Origin: Romboutsia timonensis
GTDB lineage: Bacteria > Bacillota > Clostridia > Peptostreptococcales > Peptostreptococcaceae
Length of the DNA stretch: 64,000 bases
Direction of reading: 5' to 3'
Assembly (NCBI RefSeq): GCF_900106845.1
Contig: NZ_LT629849.1
Location: 174,908 to 238,907, forward strand
Below, piece after piece: positions 54,104-62,556 of the stretch (position 1 is its first letter; the number at the start of each line of letters is the position of its first letter). The notes beneath the pieces were generated by a model. That model had not been told where the DNA came from and searched no databases. It worked only from the letters and a program-made list of their open reading frames with translations. The position numbers were made by a program, and so were the translations under genes.

Positions 54104-54156
54104 AAAACTACAGTTGGGGGAACTGTAGTTTTAATATACCTGGGGGAGATAGGTAT
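54104..54156 (+). other. Twin hairpins displaying G-runs in their loops
   Basis: Hairpin 1: AAAACTACAGTT, loop GGGGG, AACTGTAGTTTT (perfect 12 bp, 54104-54132). Hairpin 2: ATACCT, loop GGGGGAGAT, AGGTAT (54136-54156). The stems differ in sequence but both expose GGGGGA. In a genome this AT-rich two G5 runs 26 bp apart are striking. The rest of the 432-bp gap holds another A/T hairpin (54254-54280, ACATATAGATTA...) and no gene. Confidence 0.7.
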
Positions 54157-54407
54157 GTTTTCCGTTCATATTTTAAGTATTATCATTTTTCAAAATAATA
54201 TACATATTTAAAGAAAATTTACATAAAATAATTTGTTTAATATAAAAATATATACATATAGATTATTTTAATCTATATGTATTAAGCAGATAGCTAATAT
54301 AGGATAGAGTTAAAAAGTTCATTAAATTTTATAAAGAATAAGTCATTGTAATTATATTATCTTATTTAATATAATATAAATAATAAAATACTAATTAGGA
54401 GAGAAAA

Positions 54408-55265
54408 ATGACAACAATAATAGATGCAATAAAAATGTGTGAAGATAAAATAAAGATATATCAAAATGATATTAAAAATATAGAAATAGCAATAGGAAAA
54501 AAAACTGAATTTGTAATAATAAATGCATCAAATGATGAAGGAAATGCAAGGTATATCAAAGGTAAAATAAAAGAAGGAGAGAAAGCTGGATTAAAAGTAG
54601 AAGTTGTAAAACTTGAAGAACATTGTAATAATGAAGATGTATTAAATATAATAAATAGATGTAATGAAGAAAAAATACCCGTTATACTTCAATTACCAAC
54701 ATTTAAGCATTTAGATACTAAAAAACTTATGGAATCAATAAACTACGATGTAGATGCAGATGGTTTTGCTAGAGAATGGATAGGTGAAATAAATTTAGGA
54801 AATGACAAGAAATTAGCACCAGCAACACCTAAAGGAGTAATTTCTTTATTAGAACAATACAATGTAGATATAGAAGGAAAAATAGCTTTAGTTATAGGAA
54901 AATCAAATCATGTAGGAAAGCCATTATGTACTATGTTAATGAATAGAGGAGCAACTTTAATAAATGCAAATAGCAAAACTAAAGACTTATCTAGCTTAGT
55001 AAAAATGGCTGATATAATAATTTCATGTGTAGGACGTCAAAATCTTATAAAATCAGAAGATATAAAAGAAGATGCAGTTGTTATAGGAGTAGGATTTACT
55101 TATGTAAATGGTAAGCAAATTCTAGATTTTGATGTTGATGAAATTGTAGCATTAGGTAAAGCTAAATTTGTTTCAAATAGAATAAATTGTACAGGAAAAG
55201 CTACTATAAATTCATTGATAGACAATGTTATAGAGCTATATAAAATGAATTTTGATATAAAGTAA
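54408..55265 (+). CDS. folD: FolD-like methylenetetrahydrofolate dehydrogenase/cyclohydrolase, divergent
   Basis: A 285-residue protein with FolD architecture. The catalytic Tyr-x3-Lys is present in NARYIKGKIKEGEKAGLKVE, the substrate region is PVILQLPTFKH with DVDADGF, and the NADP-binding Rossmann part is IALVIGKSNHVGKPLCTMLM. Family consensus residues are altered: PCTPxG reads PATPKG, KDVDGF is disrupted, and the C-terminal GGVGPMT loop reads NCTGKATINSL. It is probably a one-carbon enzyme or a paralogue with changed specificity. Monocistronic. Confidence 0.75.
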   Translation: MTTIIDAIKMCEDKIKIYQNDIKNIEIAIGKKTEFVIINASNDEGNARYIKGKIKEGEKAGLKVEVVKLEEHCNNEDVLNIINRCNEEKIPVILQLPTFKHLDTKKLMESINYDVDADGFAREWIGEINLGNDKKLAPATPKGVISLLEQYNVDIEGKIALVIGKSNHVGKPLCTMLMNRGATLINANSKTKDLSSLVKMADIIISCVGRQNLIKSEDIKEDAVVIGVGFTYVNGKQILDFDVDEIVALGKAKFVSNRINCTGKATINSLIDNVIELYKMNFDIK

Positions 55266-55295
55266 TATATTTTGAGTAATGAATATAAACAAATA

Positions 55296-55341
55296 GGTAG
55301 CGAGTGTTATATCGTTAATGAAATTAATGAAGCAAATTTTT
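55296..55341. repeat. Degenerate remnant of the dispersed repeat (copy 3)
   Basis: GGTAGCGAGTGTTATATCGTT (first 20 bases 55296-55315) matches the 3' part of copy 2 at all but one position, and the following bases decay toward GAAGCAAATTTTTAATTCG. It lies directly upstream of the dCMP deaminase gene. Confidence 0.65.
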
Positions 55342-55360
55342 AATTCGAATGGAGGTAATT

Positions 55361-55849
55361 ATGAAAAGGACTGATTACATATCTTGGGATGATTATTTTA
55401 TGGGTATTTCACTATTATCAGGAATGAGAAGTAAGGATCCATCTACTCAGGTTGGAGCATGCATAGTTGATAAAGATAACAGAATCGTATCTATTGGATA
55501 CAATGGGTTTTTAAATGGTTGTAGTGATGAAGATTTTCCTTGGTCAAGAGAAGGAGAATTTTTAGAAACTAAATATCCATATGTAGTACATGCTGAACAA
55601 AATGCAATATTAAATGCCAGAGGAAAGTCTTTAGAGGGTTGTAGGATTTATGTAAATTTATTCCCTTGCCATGATTGTGCAAGAAATATTATTCAATCTG
55701 GAATAAAGACAGTATACTATTTAGAAGATAAATATGCAGATACAGATTCTATAAAAGCATCTAAATACATGTTTGAAAAGGCAAAAGTGGAATTAATACA
55801 ATTAACACCTCAAGTTGACAAAATAGAGATAAACTTTAATAAAAAATAG
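55361..55849 (+). CDS. Deoxycytidylate (dCMP) deaminase
   Basis: A 162-residue zinc-dependent deaminase of the ComEB/dCMP family: SWDDYFMGISLLSGMRSKDP, STQVGACIVD, YVVHAEQNAILNARGKSL (zinc His and catalytic Glu in HAE) and LFPCHDCARNIIQSG (PCxxC). It converts dCMP to dUMP for dTMP synthesis; a dUTPase is encoded further on. ATG 55361 is used because the in-frame ATG at 55349 overlaps the GGAGGT site. Confidence 0.92.
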   Translation: MKRTDYISWDDYFMGISLLSGMRSKDPSTQVGACIVDKDNRIVSIGYNGFLNGCSDEDFPWSREGEFLETKYPYVVHAEQNAILNARGKSLEGCRIYVNLFPCHDCARNIIQSGIKTVYYLEDKYADTDSIKASKYMFEKAKVELIQLTPQVDKIEINFNKK

Positions 55850-55862
55850 AAAGTAATTATAA

Positions 55863-55905
55863 AATAGCCTATATACTAAATTAACAAAAAGTATACAGGC
55901 TATTT
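55863..55905. terminator. Bidirectional terminator between convergent genes
   Basis: AATAGCCTATATAC and GTATACAGGCTATT pair around a ~14-nt loop, with A- and T-runs on both sides. It serves the dCMP deaminase gene on + and the AraC gene on -. Confidence 0.85.
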
Positions 55906-56634
55906 TTATTCTTCTAAAGAAATAGAAGCTCTATATTTAGATGGACTCATATTTGTATATTTTTTAAACACCATACTATAATAATTTTGATTATTAAAAC
56001 CAACAGTTATTGCAATATCGAGTAGGTTTAAATCAGTATCTATTAAAAGCTTTTTACTTTTTTCAACTTTGAAGTGATTTAAAAAATATGAAAATGTATT
56101 TCCAGTATATTTTTTAAATAAGCTACAAAAATAACTCTTATTGATATCTAAGTAATTACATAATGAGTCAATTGTTATATCTTGACTATAATTTTCATGA
56201 ACATATTCTATAGCCTTTCTTATGTAAGGATTAAATAATTTATTATTCATATTCTTATCAAATTTATCATCAGCTATATTCAAAATGAGCTTAGACATAT
56301 AATTAGAACACTCTAAAGAACGATAAGGTATATTATGTGAAGTATTACCAACAGGTTTATTTGATATAGGTCCTAATACAAAGAAGCCTTTGTTTTTATT
56401 AAACTTAGAAATACTTACAACCTTATAATAAATGTCTATATTGCTGTCTAAATTGATATCTAAATGACTACCTGAATGATTTATTAAATCTTTTATTTGT
56501 TCTAGTGGAAATATTTCTTCAAAATAATCATTGTATCCAATTTTATATATATCATCAAACTCACTTGAAATAGCCTTTACAGGCATATTGCAACATTCAT
56601 AAAAATCTTTGAGTACTGAAATTATAAAATTCAT
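55906..56634 (-). CDS. AraC-family transcriptional regulator
   Basis: A 242-residue regulator. The C-terminal ~100 residues hold two helix-turn-helix motifs: DITIDSLCNYLDINKSYFCS then LFKKYTGNTFSYFLNHF, and LLDIAITVGFNNQNYYSMVF followed by KKYTNMSPSKYR. The N-terminal ~120 residues are a small sensor of the PocR-like kind common in clostridial AraC proteins. ATG 56634 follows GGGAG; the alternative TTG is at 56646. It is divergent from the NEAT-protein gene and shares its upstream region, so it may control it. Confidence 0.92.
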   Translation of the reverse strand: MNFIISVLKDFYECCNMPVKAISSEFDDIYKIGYNDYFEEIFPLEQIKDLINHSGSHLDINLDSNIDIYYKVVSISKFNKNKGFFVLGPISNKPVGNTSHNIPYRSLECSNYMSKLILNIADDKFDKNMNNKLFNPYIRKAIEYVHENYSQDITIDSLCNYLDINKSYFCSLFKKYTGNTFSYFLNHFKVEKSKKLLIDTDLNLLDIAITVGFNNQNYYSMVFKKYTNMSPSKYRASISLEE

Positions 56635-56742
56635 AAAAACTCCCAAAAATTATTCTAAAAATAAATTTAAGCAAAAAAAATTTAAAAAATGCAAATATAC
56701 TTAAAACTTTTATGTATAAAAAATATATAATTAACTCGTTAA

Positions 56743-56757
56743 TGAAAATCAATATCA
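56743..56757. promoter_or_regulatory. Fur-box-like site upstream of the NEAT protein
   Basis: TGAAAATCAATATCA matches the 7-1-7 Fur consensus TGATAATNATTATCA at 12 of 14 defined positions. It lies between the divergent AraC and NEAT genes, ~85 bp before the NEAT start. A near-identical site precedes the downstream membrane gene. Confidence 0.7.
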
Positions 56758-56841
56758 TATAATAAATAATATAAAGTATAAAATTTGAAAAGTCAATGAT
56801 AGATGAAAATTATTATTAATTGATAAAATGGAGGAGAAAAA

Positions 56842-58575
56842 ATGGCTTTAAGAAAAAAAGGTTTAAAAGTGGCGGTTAAAACTATGGCAATAATATCAGT
56901 TATAACATCAGGGGGATTAAATAATATTTATGCAGACGGTAGTATAGATAAAAATGTTATAGTAATAGAAAGAACATTAGAAGATAAGGTGTATTCAGTA
57001 GCAAATAAAATAGAATATGTAAAAGATGGAGAAATAATAACATCTGGTCATGGATACCAATCTTTAAGAGATGCATTATCAGAAAATACATTAATAGAAG
57101 TTAAAAATGGAAAAATATACATAACTCTTGAATTTACAGATTCTCAATACAGTCTTATAGATAATATAAGAATAGCAGTAGATGGGAAAACAACTAATTT
57201 TGAAAAATCAAGTAATAGAAAGTATACAGTTGAATTAGCAAGTTTAGATTCAAATATACAATTAAGTTATAATGTTAATATACCAATACCTAATATGCCA
57301 CCACATGATTTTACTGTAAATGTAAAGTTAGCAGAGACACCAGAGCTTGAAACAAAAAATAATGCACCAGTAATAAATGTAACAGATTCATCAATATATG
57401 TAGGAGATGAATTTGATGTTTTAAGTGGAGCGACAAGTGGAGTAGCTACAGATAAGGAAGATGGAGATTTAACATCAAAAATAGAAGTTGTTGGTAATGT
57501 AGATACAACTAAGGCTGGAAAGTATACAGTTACATATAAAGTTACAGATTCACAAGGGTCTACTACAACTAAAACTATAACAGTAACAGTTTTAGAAAAA
57601 GAAGCAGTAAGTGGAGATAAATTAGAAGATGGTAAATATAAAATAAAGAATACAACTACTTACTCAGGAAATAGTTCAATGGGATCAAGTATGGTAAGAA
57701 ATTCTTTAAAAGAAACATCTTACATAGAAGTAAAAGATGGAAAGATGTATGCAACATTAGAATTTGCATCAGATTTATACAAGACTATGGAAAATATTAA
57801 GATATCTGTTGATGGAGCAAATGTAGCTATAACAGAAGATAAAAATAATGCTAAGGTTACATTTGAAGTTAACTCAGTGGACTCAAAGATAGGTGTATCA
57901 TCATATATAACAGCTATGGGAATGAATATAAACTATACTGTTGGATTAGAAACGTCAACTATTGAAAAAATATCATCTTCTTCAACAGAAGGAACAACAA
58001 GTGGAACAACAAATGGTACAACATCAGGAAGTTCATTATCAACAAGTGGAAGTACATCATCTTCAGATACTACAACAGAAAGTACAGTTAAAAAAGGAAA
58101 ACTATATACTATAAAAAATACAGTAAATCATGAAAGTCAAACTGGGAAAGATATGGCTAGAAAATACTTAAATTCTACATCTAAAGTTGAGGAAATAGAT
58201 GGACAAAAATATGTAACATTAACATTTACAGGATCAGAATTTATGAAAAATCATGTTATATATGTAAATGGAAGCAAAGTATCTCATAAGGTAACAGCTA
58301 AATCAGGAGATAGCATAAGCTTAAGATTTAAGGTATCTAGTTTAAGTGATACAATAAAAGTTGGAATGTATGTAGTACCAATGTCTAGAAATATAGAATT
58401 TACAGTTAAATTATTAGAAGATACGTTAACATTTGTAAAAGATTATGAAGTATCAAGTGATGGAACATCAACTCTTCCACAAACTGGATCAGCGATAGAC
58501 GGAACAATGGCTATGGGTGTAGGAACTTCATTAATGGCATTAGGTACATTATTAAATAGAAGAAAAAGAAAGTAA
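56842..58575 (+). CDS. LPxTG-anchored surface protein with three NEAT-like domains
   Basis: A 577-residue wall protein. It has a signal peptide (~1-33) and NEAT-like domains at about 50-165 (VYSVANKIEYVKDG...), 253-372 (GKYKIKNTTTYSGN...) and 418-535 (KLYTIKNTVNHESQ...). An Ig-like DUF5011-type domain lies at ~175-245, a Ser/Thr linker at ~373-415, and the sorting signal L545-PQTG with hydrophobic tail and RRKRK. NEAT domains bind heme or hemoproteins in iron uptake. In all three, the Tyr expected as heme ligand (YxxxY) is replaced by eye alignment. Sortase B at 43572 could anchor it. Confidence 0.88.
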   Translation: MALRKKGLKVAVKTMAIISVITSGGLNNIYADGSIDKNVIVIERTLEDKVYSVANKIEYVKDGEIITSGHGYQSLRDALSENTLIEVKNGKIYITLEFTDSQYSLIDNIRIAVDGKTTNFEKSSNRKYTVELASLDSNIQLSYNVNIPIPNMPPHDFTVNVKLAETPELETKNNAPVINVTDSSIYVGDEFDVLSGATSGVATDKEDGDLTSKIEVVGNVDTTKAGKYTVTYKVTDSQGSTTTKTITVTVLEKEAVSGDKLEDGKYKIKNTTTYSGNSSMGSSMVRNSLKETSYIEVKDGKMYATLEFASDLYKTMENIKISVDGANVAITEDKNNAKVTFEVNSVDSKIGVSSYITAMGMNINYTVGLETSTIEKISSSSTEGTTSGTTNGTTSGSSLSTSGSTSSSDTTTESTVKKGKLYTIKNTVNHESQTGKDMARKYLNSTSKVEEIDGQKYVTLTFTGSEFMKNHVIYVNGSKVSHKVTAKSGDSISLRFKVSSLSDTIKVGMYVVPMSRNIEFTVKLLEDTLTFVKDYEVSSDGTSTLPQTGSAIDGTMAMGVGTSLMALGTLLNRRKRK

Positions 58576-58581
58576 GTAAAA

Positions 58582-58614
58582 ATAGCGCTAGGGGGTATAC
58601 TCCTAGTGCTTTTG
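58582..58614 (+). terminator. Terminator after the NEAT-protein gene
   Basis: AGCGCTAGGGGG and CTCCTAGTGCT pair around TATA-type loop bases and run into TTTGTG. The T-tract is short, so read-through to the next gene is possible. Confidence 0.7.
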
Positions 58615-58708
58615 TGTATTAGGAAACATAAATTATACAAATATATTTATAAACTCTAAATATAGAATAAGAACAAGATTATAAAAAACTGTAGAATATA
58701 TATGAAGT

Positions 58709-58723
58709 TGAAAATCAATATCG
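58709..58723. promoter_or_regulatory. Fur-box-like site upstream of the membrane protein gene
   Basis: TGAAAATCAATATCG is identical in 14 of 15 positions to the site at 56743, and lies 25 bp before the start codon, close to the RBS. It suggests joint iron control of the two genes. Confidence 0.65.
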
Positions 58724-58747
58724 ATAAAAATCATAAAGGATGGTATT

Positions 58748-59512
58748 ATGAATAAAAAGAATATTATAAAATTTATACTAGATATAGCTATGGCTGTATT
58801 ATTCATAACTTTTTTTAATAAAAACTTGATAAGTTTTAAATTTCATATAATAGGTGGGTATGTATTTGCAGCATTTATATTAGTGCATATGATTTTAAAC
58901 AAAAAATGGATAATAAATATAAGTAAGAGATTATTTGATAAAAAATTAAAATTAAGAGTAAAAATATCATATATACTAAGTTTATTCTTATTTATAAGTA
59001 TTTTTTCAATAATAGCAAGTGGGGTACTTATGATGAAAGCAACAACTTATGATAGAGTAATGTTTTGGAAGATGCTTCATTTTGGAGCTTCATACCTATC
59101 AATAGCTTTAATCGGTATGCATATAGGGCTTTATTGGAATTTTATAATGAATATGTTTAAAAAAATATTTAAGATAAAAGAAAGTAATAGTATATCTAAG
59201 ATTTTAGTAAATTCTGTTGTTATAATAGTACTAATATTGGGTATATATACTACATATAGAACAGAATACTTTACAAAGGTTACAAATACATTAACATATG
59301 TTGCTCAACATATAAAACCACAAGATATAGAAGCTCCAGAAGGAAATGGATACGAAAAAGAACATCTTACATTTACAGATTTATCAATAACATATGGATC
59401 AATAATATCTATATTTGCAATATCTACTTATTATAGTGATGTTGCAATAAAAGAGTATAATAAATCAAAGTTAACAAAAAAAGATAATAAAAAAATAGTA
59501 GAAGAAGCATAG
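58748..59512 (+). CDS. DUF4405-like membrane protein, possible cytochrome b
   Basis: A 254-residue protein with about five hydrophobic segments (residues ~8-22, 29-48, 73-97, 112-133, 155-172). Histidines lie in membrane segments as FHIIGGYVFAAFILVHMIL and MLHFGASYLSIALIGMHIGL, the paired pattern seen in heme-b-binding DUF4405/cytochrome b561-like proteins. The C-terminal ~80 residues are outside or soluble. It follows the NEAT gene and has a matching Fur-like box. An electron-transfer or ferric/heme reductase role is inferred, not shown. Confidence 0.7.
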   Translation: MNKKNIIKFILDIAMAVLFITFFNKNLISFKFHIIGGYVFAAFILVHMILNKKWIINISKRLFDKKLKLRVKISYILSLFLFISIFSIIASGVLMMKATTYDRVMFWKMLHFGASYLSIALIGMHIGLYWNFIMNMFKKIFKIKESNSISKILVNSVVIIVLILGIYTTYRTEYFTKVTNTLTYVAQHIKPQDIEAPEGNGYEKEHLTFTDLSITYGSIISIFAISTYYSDVAIKEYNKSKLTKKDNKKIVEEA

Positions 59513-59516
59513 ATAA

Positions 59517-59558
59517 AAATGTAGGTATGAATTAATTCATATCTACATTTTTATTTGA
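59517..59558 (+). terminator. Terminator after the DUF4405-like gene
   Basis: AAATGTAGGTATGAATT is followed by AATTCATATCTACATTT with one mismatch and no large loop, then TTTATTT. Confidence 0.88.
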
Positions 59559-59700
59559 AAACAATAATATCTAAATTTAAATAAAAACTCTATTATACTT
59601 ACTAATTTATAAAAATGAAATAGATTTTTATAAATTAAAATATAAAAAATATTGTCAAAAGTATTGACAAAAAAATAAAATTTTAGCGTTTAAAAAATGC

Positions 59701-59729
59701 TTGATAGTCCACTATATATAGTATACAAT
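59701..59729 (+). promoter_or_regulatory. Promoter of nrdD-nrdG-dut overlapped by an NrdR box
   Basis: TTGATA (59701-59706), exactly 17 bp, TACAAT (59724-59729). The spacer is almost wholly the first NrdR box, so repressor binding would exclude RNA polymerase. An upstream inverted repeat (TTGTCAA...TTGACAA, ~59653-59671) has no assigned role. Confidence 0.6.
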
Positions 59730-59755
59730 AACTGATGTGATACTACATATGGTGC
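59709..59755. promoter_or_regulatory. Pair of NrdR-type boxes spaced by 31 bp
   Basis: Box 1 (59709-59724, core ACTATATATAGT) matches the ACACTATATATAGTGT consensus at 14 of 16 positions. Box 2 (59740-59755, core ACTACATATGGT) matches at 12 of 16. Their centres are 31 bp apart, about three helical turns, the standard layout for NrdR repressor sites before ribonucleotide reductase genes. Confidence 0.8.
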
Positions 59756-59893
59756 TTAAGGATTGAAAAAATGATTCACATATAGTAAGAAAAGTCAATA
59801 GGATTTTGTGAAATAAAAGTAAGATTTTGTTAAAAATATTATTTTTATTTTACAAAATTTTAGGGATAATAAAGTGTTAAAAGGAGTATTTTT

Positions 59894-62023
59894 ATGGTCA
59901 AGAACTTAAATATAATAAAAAGAGATGGAAGTATTGTTAAATTTAATAAATGTAAAATAGAGGATGCAATACTTAAAGCTATGAAATATGGAAGCGGAAT
60001 ATATGAAGAAGAAATAGCTAAAAAAATAGCAGATGAAATAGAAATAAGTTGTTTTGAAAAAGAAAATTCTCCAACTGTATATCAAGTTGAGAACATGGTA
60101 TACAACAAATTAATAGAATATAAGCATGAGTTAACAGCAAAAGCTTATGAAGGATACAGAGCAGTACAATCATTTAAAAGAGAAGTAAATACTACGGATG
60201 ACAGTATAATAGGTCTTTTAAATAAAACTAATGAAGAAGTAATAAATGAAAATTCTAATAAGAATGGTATATTAGCCTCAACACAAAGAGACTTGATAGC
60301 AGGTGAAGTGTCTAAAGATATATCGAGAAGAAAGATAATACCAGCTCATATAGTTCATGCTCACGATGAGGGTGTACTTCATTATCACGATATGGATTAT
60401 GCAATGCAATCAATTCACAATTGTATGCTTATAAACTTAGAAGATATGCTTCAAAATGGAACGGTAATAAATAATAAATTAGTTGAGTCACCAAAGTCAT
60501 TTAGTACAGCTTGTACTATAGTTACTCAAATAATAGCTCAAATAGCTAGTGGTCAATATGGTGGAAATACTATAACAATTAGACATATAGCACCATTTTT
60601 AAGAGTTTCTTATAATAAGTATTTCAATAAATATAAAGAAAAGTATTCTGAAGAAATGGCACATGAACTGGCAGAAGATAGAATGTTAGAAGAATTAAAG
60701 TCTGGTATACAGACTATAAGATATCAATTATCAACTCTTCATACAAGTAATGGTCAATCACCATTTTCTACTATATATTTAGAAATTGAAGAAGGTCATG
60801 AATATGAAAGAGAAATGGCTTTAATATGTGAAGAAATGATAAATCAAAGATTAGAAGGAATGAAAAATCACAAAGGTCAACAAATAGGAGAAGAATTCCC
60901 TAAACTTGTATATCTGTTAGATGAGCATAACTGCTTAGAAGGTGGTAAGTATGATTATATTACAAAGCTAGCAGCTAAGTGTAATACAAAAAGATTAGTT
61001 CCTGATTACCAAAGTGCTAAAATAATGAGAAGGAATTATGAAGGAAGTACTTTCCCACCAATGGGTTGTAGAAGTCATCTTTCTCCATGGAAGGATGAAA
61101 ATGGTAATCATAAATGGTATGGTAGATTTAATCAAGGAGTTATTAGTCTTAACTTAGTTCAAGTAGCTTTAACTGCTAATAAAGATATGGACAAGTTCTG
61201 GGAAATTTTAGATGAAAGATTAGAACTTTGTAAAGAAGCCTTAATGGTTAGACATAACCTATTATTAGGAACAACATCAGATGTATCTCCAATACATTGG
61301 CAACATGGAGGAATAGCAAGACTTAAAAAAGGTGAAAAAATAGATTCATTATTAAAAGATGGATATTCAACTCTTTCATTAGGATATGTAGGGGTATATG
61401 AAATGACTCAAGCAATGCTTGGAGTATCTCATACAACTAAAGAAGGAGAAGAGTTTGCTCTAAAAGTAATGCATCACTTAAATAATACATGTCAAAAATG
61501 GAAAAAAGAAACAGGTCTTGGATTTGGATTATATGGTACTCCGGGAGAAAGTTTAACTTCAAGATTCTGTAGAATAGATAAACAAAAGTTTGGAGAAATA
61601 AAAAATGTAACAGATAGAATGTATTATACAAATTCATATCATGTTCACGTAACAGAGGAAATAGATGCATTCTCTAAATTACAATTTGAGTCTCAATTCC
61701 ATGATATAAGTTTAGGTGGATGTATAAGTTATGTTGAAGTACCAGATATGAGTAAAAACTTAACTGCAGTAGAACAAATAATAAATTATATTTACCATAA
61801 TATACAGTATGCTGAAATAAACACTAAGCCAGATGTATGTTTTAAGTGTGGATATGAAGGTGAAATATTATTAGACAATGACTTAGAGTGGTATTGTCCA
61901 AATTGTGGTAACAGAGAAAAAGAAGAAATGCAAGTTATGAGAAGAACTTGTGGATATATAGGATCTAATATGTGGGGTAAAGGCCGTACGCAAGAAATTG
62001 GACAAAGAGTTCTACATTTATAA
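59894..62023 (+). CDS. nrdD: Anaerobic (class III) ribonucleoside-triphosphate reductase NrdD
   Basis: A 709-residue enzyme. Residues ~1-95 are an ATP-cone (IIKRDGSIVKFNKCKIEDAI). The catalytic barrel includes HDEGVLHYHDMDYAMQSIHN, the C-terminal zinc site is CFKCG...CPNCG, and the glycyl-radical segment is RTCGYIGSNMWGKGR with candidate G687. It reduces NTPs to dNTPs without oxygen; the radical is installed by NrdG, encoded 16 bp downstream. Starts at ATG behind AAAAGGAG. Confidence 0.97.
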   Translation: MVKNLNIIKRDGSIVKFNKCKIEDAILKAMKYGSGIYEEEIAKKIADEIEISCFEKENSPTVYQVENMVYNKLIEYKHELTAKAYEGYRAVQSFKREVNTTDDSIIGLLNKTNEEVINENSNKNGILASTQRDLIAGEVSKDISRRKIIPAHIVHAHDEGVLHYHDMDYAMQSIHNCMLINLEDMLQNGTVINNKLVESPKSFSTACTIVTQIIAQIASGQYGGNTITIRHIAPFLRVSYNKYFNKYKEKYSEEMAHELAEDRMLEELKSGIQTIRYQLSTLHTSNGQSPFSTIYLEIEEGHEYEREMALICEEMINQRLEGMKNHKGQQIGEEFPKLVYLLDEHNCLEGGKYDYITKLAAKCNTKRLVPDYQSAKIMRRNYEGSTFPPMGCRSHLSPWKDENGNHKWYGRFNQGVISLNLVQVALTANKDMDKFWEILDERLELCKEALMVRHNLLLGTTSDVSPIHWQHGGIARLKKGEKIDSLLKDGYSTLSLGYVGVYEMTQAMLGVSHTTKEGEEFALKVMHHLNNTCQKWKKETGLGFGLYGTPGESLTSRFCRIDKQKFGEIKNVTDRMYYTNSYHVHVTEEIDAFSKLQFESQFHDISLGGCISYVEVPDMSKNLTAVEQIINYIYHNIQYAEINTKPDVCFKCGYEGEILLDNDLEWYCPNCGNREKEEMQVMRRTCGYIGSNMWGKGRTQEIGQRVLHL

Positions 62024-62039
62024 GATTGGAAGTGATTAT

Positions 62040-62543
62040 ATGAGGTTTTCTAAGATAAAAGATAATGATATAGCAAATGGTGTTGGTATAACAATGTCAC
62101 TATGGACACAAGGTTGTCCACATCATTGTAAAGGATGTTTTAATGTTGAAACATGGGATTTTAACGGTGGAAAAGAATTTACAAATAGTGATTTAAAGTA
62201 CATCTTAGATAATATGAATAAAAACAACATAAAAAGAAACTTAGCTATATTAGGAGGAGAGCCTCTTTGCCCTCAAAATGTTAAAGGTGTTATAGAACTT
62301 TGTAAACAATTTAAGAAAGTTTACCCAGAAAAAATGATATACTTATGGACTGGATATGTAGTTGAGGATTTTGATTATACTCAAATGGAGATATTCAAGT
62401 ATGTAGATGTACTAGTGGATGGAAAATTTGAAGAGGATAAGAAAAATTTATCTATTATGTTGAGAGGTTCTTCTAATCAAAGGGTTATAGATGTAAATAA
62501 GTCGTTAAATAACCATGATATAGTAATGTATGAGGTGGGATAA
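62040..62543 (+). CDS. nrdG: NrdG, anaerobic ribonucleotide reductase activating enzyme
   Basis: A 167-residue radical-SAM protein: MRFSKIKDNDIANGVGITMS, the cluster motif TQGCPHHCKGCFN (C-x3-C-x2-C), and LAILGGEPLCPQN. ATG 62040 behind TTGGAAGTGA gives the family start; the frame also opens at 61998 inside nrdD but with no site. It generates the glycyl radical on NrdD. Its last codons lie 13 bp before the dut start, whose RBS touches its stop. Confidence 0.96.
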   Translation: MRFSKIKDNDIANGVGITMSLWTQGCPHHCKGCFNVETWDFNGGKEFTNSDLKYILDNMNKNNIKRNLAILGGEPLCPQNVKGVIELCKQFKKVYPEKMIYLWTGYVVEDFDYTQMEIFKYVDVLVDGKFEEDKKNLSIMLRGSSNQRVIDVNKSLNNHDIVMYEVG

Positions 62544-62556
62544 AGGAGAAATTGAT

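Noticed and set aside
61998-62040. nrdG starting inside nrdD at 61998
   Set aside because: There is no ribosome site there and the extra residues do not belong to the NrdG family start; ATG 62040 is preceded by GGAAGTGA.
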